A program made the translations under genes and the position numbers. The notes below the pieces were generated by a model. It was not told the DNA's origin. It saw only the letters and a program-made list of their open reading frames with translations, and made no database searches. A stretch of DNA of 10,500 nucleotides from JAAAOZ01 sp964496595 (GTDB lineage: Bacteria; Chloroflexota; Anaerolineae; B4-G1; SLSP01): assembly GCA_964496595.1 (NCBI GenBank), contig CAZCAI010000155.1:1-10500 (forward strand), in the 5' to 3' direction. Position 1 is the stretch's first letter, and each line of letters starts with the position of its first letter. Of the stretch, positions 6,600 through 10,500 are shown one piece after another.

Positions 6600-7382
6600 A
6601 TGACATTTAACCCATCAGGTAAAGAACGTGATGTCCAACAGATGCCTGGCACGGTGATCGACGGCGCGCCCTTGGCTTACATCGTCGTCCTATCCGCCGT
6701 GGTGGGCGTCCTGGCGTTTATTCCCTTCTCGATGGTCATCGGGGCGGGAAAAGGGTTTCCTCTCAGTCAGGGGGTCTATCCCCTGGTTGGGTGGCTCTTG
6801 GGGCCGATTGCGGGCGCTGTGGCGAACGGGATCGGCGCGCTCATCGGCGTGATCCTCGCGCCTCACACCTCAACGATGCCGGCCGCGACCATCCTCAGCG
6901 CCGTGGTGGGCGGCCTCGCTGCGGGCGTGATGCGTGGGACTGGCAATCGTCGCCGGTGGTGGATGGCTCTGGCGTCGATCTTGGTGATATTGTATGGACT
7001 CTACGCCGGGCGGGCGATCATCCAGAACGGCGCGCAGTGGTGGGCGGTGGTGTGGGGGTCTGTGATCAATTGGTCGGCGCTGCTGCTCTTTCTGCTCCCC
7101 ACGCGCGCGGTATTTGCCCGCTGGATCGCTGACCCCGACTTGAAGCGCGTGTCGTTGGGTCTGTTCTTCGGAACCTGGACCGTCGCGGGCCTGGTTCACC
7201 TTGTCGCCGCGACCATCATCTACTTTGTGAGCAATTGGCCCAACGAGGTGTGGCTGGCGATGGCGCCGATGGCGCCCATCGAGCATATCATCCGCGCCCT
7301 GATCGGCGCCGTGATCGGCGCGGGCGTGATCGCGGGCTTGCGCGCCATCGGCATCGTCAAGCCCCAGGAATCCGCTTACTAG
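6600..7382 (+). CDS. Multi-spanning membrane protein, ECF transporter S-component-like
   Basis: The 260 residues hold about six or seven hydrophobic segments, roughly at 25-48, 58-88, 93-111, 119-139, 147-166, 183-211 and 231-256, after a polar N-terminus. Glycine- and alanine-rich segments (LVGWLLGPIAGAVANGIGAL near 62-81, and ALIGAVIGAGVIAGL near the end) resemble substrate-binding S components of energy-coupling factor transporters, which capture vitamins or other small nutrients and work with an EcfA/A'/T module. No such module is in the window, as is common when modules are shared. A ribosome site, AGTGAGG (6589-6595), precedes the ATG. Its coupling to pcs hints at a link with a head-group precursor, but that is speculation. 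It could equally be an unrelated membrane protein; no catalytic motif is visible. Confidence 0.5.
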   Translation: MTFNPSGKERDVQQMPGTVIDGAPLAYIVVLSAVVGVLAFIPFSMVIGAGKGFPLSQGVYPLVGWLLGPIAGAVANGIGALIGVILAPHTSTMPAATILSAVVGGLAAGVMRGTGNRRRWWMALASILVILYGLYAGRAIIQNGAQWWAVVWGSVINWSALLLFLLPTRAVFARWIADPDLKRVSLGLFFGTWTVAGLVHLVAATIIYFVSNWPNEVWLAMAPMAPIEHIIRALIGAVIGAGVIAGLRAIGIVKPQESAY

Positions 7383-7417
7383 AACTATTTCATTATTCGT
7401 AATCGTTTAGTCTTATG

Positions 7418-7500
7418 AGGTGCAACGCACTTATGAGCTTATCGCCAGGCTTATACTGCATGAGGCATTGCCCGGCCTTCGGTTCAAGTGCGTTGCACCT
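7418..7500. repeat. 83-bp element with perfect 15-bp terminal inverted repeats
   Basis: AGGTGCAACGCACTT (7418-7432) is exactly complementary to AAGTGCGTTGCACCT (7486-7500), enclosing 53 bp. It lies between the membrane protein gene and the URO-D-like gene. A related, shorter copy sits at 8839-8884. The form suggests a small mobile or REP/MITE-like repeat; no target duplication is evident. Confidence 0.75.
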
Positions 7501-7574
7501 TGACTTTCTCAATTCTTGAAAGCATGCCGGGCGGCGGTGCGCACTCTGCGCGCTCGCGCCGGATTGGAGAATCT

Positions 7575-8657
7575 ATGACATTGGATTTGCACTTCACAGC
7601 AGAGGATTGGGCGCGCATCGAGCGCGATTGGACGGCGTGGTGGGCGGGGGCGCTGGATCGCCCGCTGGTCATGATCGAAGGGCGCGGGGCGGATGCGCCG
7701 CCGCTGGCGACCCAGCGCTTCACGTGGATGTTGCCCGTGGAGATGCCGCCGGATGAGGTGCTGGATCTCTACGAGCGGGAGCTGGCGGCCACGCGCTGGT
7801 ACGGCGATGCCTGGCCCAAGTGGTGGCCGAATTACGGCGCGGGCGTGGGGGCGGCCTTCTTGGGCGCGGAACTGCACCCGGCCCCAGAGACGGAGACGGT
7901 CTGGTTTGCATCCGCCGAGCCGGCAGCGATTGCCGAGTTGCATCCGACCTTCGATCCGCAGAACCGCTGGCGGCGGCGCGTCTATGAGCTGACCGAGCGG
8001 GCCATCGCGCGCTGGGGCGAGCGCGTGACCGTGGGCTACACGGATATCGGCGGCAATTTGGACATCCTGGCCTCGCTGCTGGGTACGCAGGAACTGCTCT
8101 TCGCGCTGATGGATGCGCCCGCCGAGGTCGAGCGGCTAGTGGGGGAGATCACGGCGCTGTGGTTGCGCTATTACGACGAGTTAGATGCCCTCATCCGCCA
8201 GGGCGAGCGCGGGACGACGCCCTGGGCCGCGATCTGGGCGCCGACGCGCAGCTATATGCTCCAGAGCGACTTCGCCTATATGATCTCGCCGCGCATGTTC
8301 GAGCGCTTTGTGCTGCCCGATCTGGCCGCGTGCTGCGCGGCGTTGGATCACCCGTTCTATCACTTGGATGGCAAGGGGCAGTTGCGGCACTTGGATATGC
8401 TGCTTTCGCTGGAGAAGCTGCGGGGCATCCAGTGGATCCCCGGCGATGGCGCGCCGCCGCCGGAGAAGTGGCTGCCGGAGTTGCGGCGCATTCGCGAGGG
8501 CGGCAAGCTGTGTCAGCTCTACGTCACCGCCGAGGGCGCGTTGGAGATCGTGCGGGCGTTGGGCGGGCGCGGCTTCGCGCTCTTCGTCGCAGATGCGATG
8601 TCCGCAGAGGAGGCGGAGGATTTTTTGGCTCTGCTGGGACGTGAGGGAAACTTCTAG
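7575..8657 (+). CDS. Uroporphyrinogen decarboxylase (URO-D) superfamily protein
   Basis: The 360-residue protein is about the length of URO-D and corrinoid methyltransferase (MtaA/MtbA-like) proteins. Recognisable landmarks are TDIGGNLDILASLLGTQELL (156-175), SDFAYMISPRMFERFVLP (231-248), and a strand with FYHLDGKGQLRHLD (261-274) followed by GIQWIPGDG (284-292). The N-terminal Arg/Gly substrate motif of true heme-pathway enzymes is not evident, so decarboxylation of uroporphyrinogen is unlikely; a methyl-transfer or unknown role is more plausible. H263 and H272 are candidate metal or substrate ligands, but the HxC...C zinc motif of MtaA is not seen. The start at 7575 has GGAG (7566-7569) 5 nt upstream; the longer reading from 7488 would start inside a repeat arm. 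The last 45 bp and the stop lie in a sequence repeated after the assembly gap. Confidence 0.75.
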   Translation: MTLDLHFTAEDWARIERDWTAWWAGALDRPLVMIEGRGADAPPLATQRFTWMLPVEMPPDEVLDLYERELAATRWYGDAWPKWWPNYGAGVGAAFLGAELHPAPETETVWFASAEPAAIAELHPTFDPQNRWRRRVYELTERAIARWGERVTVGYTDIGGNLDILASLLGTQELLFALMDAPAEVERLVGEITALWLRYYDELDALIRQGERGTTPWAAIWAPTRSYMLQSDFAYMISPRMFERFVLPDLAACCAALDHPFYHLDGKGQLRHLDMLLSLEKLRGIQWIPGDGAPPPEKWLPELRRIREGGKLCQLYVTAEGALEIVRALGGRGFALFVADAMSAEEAEDFLALLGREGNF

Positions 8658-8667
8658 CGGATCAACC
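8613..8667. repeat. 55-bp sequence repeated across the gap (left copy)
   Basis: These 55 bases, the end of the URO-D-like gene plus 10 bp, are identical to 8768-8822 on the far side of the N run. They are most likely overlapping contig ends rather than a biological duplication. Confidence 0.9.
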
Positions 8668-8767
8668 NNNNNNNNNNNNNNNNNNNNNNNNNNNNNNNNN
8701 NNNNNNNNNNNNNNNNNNNNNNNNNNNNNNNNNNNNNNNNNNNNNNNNNNNNNNNNNNNNNNNNNNN
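8668..8767. other. 100-N scaffold gap
   Basis: Exactly 100 Ns, the conventional placeholder for a gap of unknown size. Both flanks carry the same 55 bp, so the true sequence probably joins directly with no missing bases. Open frames that cross the Ns are not real. Confidence 0.97.
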
Positions 8768-8822
8768 GCGGAGGATTTTTTGGCTCTGCTGGGACGTGAG
8801 GGAAACTTCTAGCGGATCAACC
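8768..8822. repeat. 55-bp sequence repeated across the gap (right copy)
   Basis: Identical to 8613-8667 and includes a second copy of the URO-D-like gene's last codons and TAG. It should not be annotated as a separate gene fragment. Confidence 0.9.
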
Positions 8823-8838
8823 CACCAATCTCTATTTG

Positions 8839-8884
8839 TGAGGTGCAACGCACTTAGGGGCTTATACTGCATGAGGCGTTACCC
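8839..8884. repeat. Second, partial copy of the 7418-7500 repeat
   Basis: TGAGGTGCAACGCACTTA (8839-8856) is identical to 7416-7433, and CTTATACTGCATGAGGC (8861-8877) is identical to 7450-7466. The segment between these blocks is shorter here, and the right inverted arm is missing. The copies lie in the same orientation on either side of the URO-D-like gene. Confidence 0.85.
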
Positions 8885-9124
8885 TTACTTCAGTGGCGCG
8901 AACATACAGCTCGCGTCAAGCTCCACCGCTCCCGAGAGTTCCCCTGCGGCCGCTCATGCCCTCTTGCTAAGGTAGCCTACTAACCCTACTATCTTTTCTG
9001 CAACTCAAGTTTATGCTCTACCAGTGATTCTATGTCAATCTGTCGTTTCTAAAGGTAAGTCGCGGGGAGTATCGATAATAGTTTTGATAGCCATAAATGA
9101 CTCACCTGAAATAACCTGTTTTTT
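8885..9124. other. Intergenic stretch with no supported gene
   Basis: No long open frame, RNA gene or clear promoter was found here. The only coding hint is a very short - strand frame at 9035-9094, listed separately. Composition shifts from GC-rich to AT-rich across this stretch. Confidence 0.5.
9035..9094 (-). pseudogene. Tiny ORF, possible remnant of a small gene
   Basis: An ATG at 9094 with AGGTGAG (9101-9107) placed 6 nt upstream opens a 19-codon frame ending ETTD. Just past its stop, another - strand frame reads QIDIESLVEHKLELQKR before TAG TAG, which looks coding-like. Together they could be a small gene, perhaps an antitoxin, broken by a frameshift. The evidence is only the good ribosome site and peptide appearance, so chance is quite possible. 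Confidence 0.2.
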
Positions 9125-9253
9125 ACCACAGAGGCACAGAGAACACAGAGATTTTAAATATCAGATTAATAAAGTTTAGTTTTTCCGGCCATGAATTCAA
9201 CTTTATTAATTAGAATCTTAATTTTTTATCAGTGTCCTCAGTGTCTCAGTGGT
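9125..9253. repeat. Long imperfect palindrome of CACAGAG type
   Basis: The left arm 9125-9150 (ACCACAGAGGCACAGAGAAC...) and the reverse complement of 9228-9253 (ACCACTGAGACACTGAGGAC...) match at 20 of 26 positions. A perfect 12-bp inner pair, ATTAATAAAGTT (9165-9176) and AACTTTATTAAT (9199-9210), lies between them. The whole 129 bp can fold into a large hairpin. It resembles the CACAGAG-rich dispersed repeats I have seen in environmental genomes. It lies 40 bp downstream of the TspO-like gene's stop and might also affect its transcript end. Confidence 0.65.
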
Positions 9254-9293
9254 GAGCCGTCTTTTTTCAGTGGAGTCATAAATGATACCTTAG

Positions 9294-10052
9294 CTATACC
9301 TGGCTTGGCGTAAAAACTCGCGCTATAAACAAAGTTCCCGCCACTACCAATGCGGTCAATCCGGCGGCCCACTGTACCAGTGCAATACCAGATTGGCTGA
9401 CCACGATGCCAACAAAAGCCCATACAATCACCAATGGATAGGCAATTTCGTGCCGACGTAAAGTCATTGTCACACCCAGTGCGCCGCCGACCACAATCAC
9501 CAAAACGGTCGCCAATTGTTCCACGAGACCGGCGCCATTCCATCCCAAATCATAGAGGGCAATGGCGGTATTGGCGATGGTCGCTACGGAAAGCCATGCG
9601 AGGTAAATGCTGAAGGGCGTATGAACCAACCATTTTTCGCTGGGGCTTACCTCTCTCTCCCCCACACCTAAGCGCAAGTAAATCGTGAGTAATGTGCCAA
9701 AGATGCCGACGATTAACAACCACGAAAGTGGGAAAAGCCGATAATGCCAGGTAAAAACCCACGCGCTGTTCAATAAGTTGCTGATGACAAATAACCAGCC
9801 AATGCGCTCTTGAAACGCGGCCTCTTGTTGTTTGGGTAAGACCTGATAGACATTGTACGCAATGATCCAGGTGTAGATCAATCCCCAAATAGCAAAGACA
9901 TACCCCGCCGGGGTAAAGAGTGTTGGCACACTATCCGAAACTTCACCGGCAGTGTAACCGTTGAGTTCTACGATATTGGCGCCATAGTTGACGATCAAAG
10001 TGGTCACCAGCGAAACAATGTTAACAATTGAACGAAATTTTATCTTTTTCAT
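9294..10052 (-). CDS. TspO/MBR-like tryptophan-rich membrane protein
   Basis: The 252-residue protein is strongly hydrophobic with about seven or eight spans (roughly 8-28, 48-68, 84-104, 108-127, 141-166, 178-195, 203-222 and 224-245) and eleven tryptophans. The segment TPAGYVFAIWGLIYTW (47-62) is characteristic of TspO/MBR proteins, as is the WVFTWHYRLFPLSWLLI stretch (98-114). Classic TspO has five spans and about 160 residues, so this is the longer variant with extra C-terminal helices. TspO proteins bind porphyrins or cholesterol-like ligands and act in stress and tetrapyrrole regulation; the ligand here is unknown. The start is fixed by AGGAG (10059-10063) 6 nt before the ATG. The gene is clearly more AT-rich than those to its left, suggesting separate acquisition. 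Confidence 0.72.
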   Translation of the reverse strand: MKKIKFRSIVNIVSLVTTLIVNYGANIVELNGYTAGEVSDSVPTLFTPAGYVFAIWGLIYTWIIAYNVYQVLPKQQEAAFQERIGWLFVISNLLNSAWVFTWHYRLFPLSWLLIVGIFGTLLTIYLRLGVGEREVSPSEKWLVHTPFSIYLAWLSVATIANTAIALYDLGWNGAGLVEQLATVLVIVVGGALGVTMTLRRHEIAYPLVIVWAFVGIVVSQSGIALVQWAAGLTALVVAGTLFIARVFTPSQV

Positions 10053-10213
10053 TATTTTCTCCTAAAGTAGTGTTCTTAAATATAGATATGTTTTGGCATA
10101 ATATGTATAAGAGGAGTTTTTACCTCCCACGATGCACGTCCCATGCCGACAGCCCGCCACTCGCACGCCCCTATACACTCCGGCTCTTCGCAAAAGACTG
10201 TCCCACAGCGCAA
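10053..10213. other. Leader region of the TspO-like gene
   Basis: No gene is supported here. The part next to the TspO-like start is AT-rich, and on the - strand has TATACA and TATTAT boxes near 10098-10110 that could serve as a -10, with no convincing -35. The rest, from about 10130, is GC-rich and free of long open frames. The plus-strand frames through it also run into the attC-like element and are not believable genes. Confidence 0.35.
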
Positions 10214-10340
10214 GCCTAACGGTCAGCATAACCCGCCGCGCGGCTGCGGGGAAAGCTCCTTCAAAAGAAAACTACCTGAAAGCGCGTGGCTCCGCCGCTG
10301 GCACGCGCGCAAGCGCGGTCGGGTTGATGCAATGTTGGGC
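10214..10340 (-). repeat. attC-like folded recombination-site candidate
   Basis: Read on the - strand it begins GCCCAAC (RYYYAAC) and ends GTTAGGC (GTTRRRY), the two end boxes of integron attC sites, 127 bp apart. The boxes pair at 6 of 7 positions. After an unpaired spacer (10331-10333 against 10221-10225), 10226-10235 pairs with 10320-10330 leaving one extrahelical base (10326). Then 10236-10241 pairs with 10313-10318 past a second bulge (10319). The remainder forms a variable terminal structure. Size, box consensus, spacer and bulges fit attC. No integrase or second site is in the window, so a lineage-specific repeat is the alternative. Confidence 0.55.
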
Positions 10341-10359
10341 GGCGATATTTTAACGGAAA

Positions 10360-10500
10360 CTATTTGTGGGCATATAGAAATCCCAAATGATTATGAACTG
10401 GATTCGGTATAGTTTCCACCTGAAAACCACTGTTCTGCAAATAGCCCATCAAATCTGTGTGTGAGAACTTTGTAACTCCATTATGATACTCAAGGCAAAT
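10360..10500 (-). CDS. 3' end of a gene, methyltransferase-like C-terminus (partial)
   Basis: The - strand is open from the window edge to TAG at 10360-10362 and gives 46 residues beginning ICLEYHNGV and ending LGFLYAHK. The pattern (an acidic/aromatic EYH strand, then TDLMGYLQNSGFQVE as a helix-strand, then a final GFLYA strand) looks like the last part of a class I SAM-dependent methyltransferase, such as the FkbM family, in which the strand before the C-terminal helix carries I-E-x-H and the end reads GFLYARR or similar. The catalytic and SAM-binding part lies outside the window, so the assignment is tentative. Its stop is 19 bp from the attC-like element, the arrangement of a cassette gene and its attC. 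Confidence 0.5.
   Translation of the reverse strand: MCLEYHNGVTKFSHTDLMGYLQNSGFQVETIPNPVHNHLGFLYAHK

Noticed and set aside
5869..6606. - strand 245-residue frame opposite pcs
   Set aside because: Shadow of the GC-rich pcs gene, which carries the full CDP-alcohol phosphotransferase motif. The antisense product is His/Arg/Pro-rich without motifs.
7488..7574. Longer start for the URO-D-like protein at 7488
   Set aside because: It would begin within the right arm of the inverted repeat (7486-7500). The ATG at 7575 has its own GGAG and begins where the family-like sequence begins.
8308..8872. Open frames running through the N gap
   Set aside because: They depend on unknown bases and on the duplicated 55-bp contig end.
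10028..10412. + strand small ORFs of 63-89 residues
   Set aside because: They cross the attC-like element and the leader region and run antisense to the partial methyltransferase-like gene; no ribosome sites or motifs support them.

Overview
The window looks like a scaffold from a GC-rich bacterial draft or metagenome assembly. A member of the Chloroflexota is my best guess. The reasons are the large zinc-ribbon/cyclase/ATPase/TPR signalling protein, the URO-D-like protein, the one-step phosphatidylcholine synthase and the many short intergenic repeats. This is inference from gene style; no rRNA or other phylogenetic marker is present. No tRNA, rRNA, CRISPR array or transposase was seen.

Layout. 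Bases 1-230 hold hairpin-rich intergenic DNA. A type II toxin-antitoxin pair follows on the + strand (RHH-type antitoxin 264-512, VapC-type PIN toxin 505-921, overlapping by 8 bp). Convergent with it, and filling 1003-5574 on the - strand, is a 1523-residue protein. Its order is two zinc ribbons, two class III nucleotide cyclase domains, a STAND-like/AAA ATPase and about seven TPRs, the order seen in mammalian soluble adenylyl cyclase. A 285-bp divergent intergenic region carries back-to-back sigma70-like promoters and tandem repeats. It leads to a + strand pair: a phosphatidylcholine synthase (5860-6585) and a multi-spanning membrane protein resembling ECF transporter S components (6600-7382). 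A URO-D-superfamily protein (7575-8657) follows, bracketed by two copies of a short repeat.

The 100-N gap at 8668-8767 is probably artificial, because its two flanks share an identical 55-bp sequence (8613-8667 and 8768-8822). About 470 bp without a supported gene follow, holding a repeat copy and a long imperfect palindrome.

The right end is more AT-rich and different in character. On the - strand there is a TspO/MBR-like membrane protein (9294-10052). At the edge is the 3' end of a gene (10360-10500) with a methyltransferase-like C-terminus, absent from simple ORF lists because it is truncated. Between them, 19 bp after that gene's stop and in the orientation expected of an integron gene cassette, lies a 127-bp element (10214-10340). 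It has attC-like end boxes and a folded stem with extrahelical bases.

The observations most worth following are the soluble-adenylyl-cyclase-like protein, whose two cyclase domains have complementary losses of catalytic residues, and the attC-like element with its possible cassette context. The apparent scaffold gap should be closed before the region is used.
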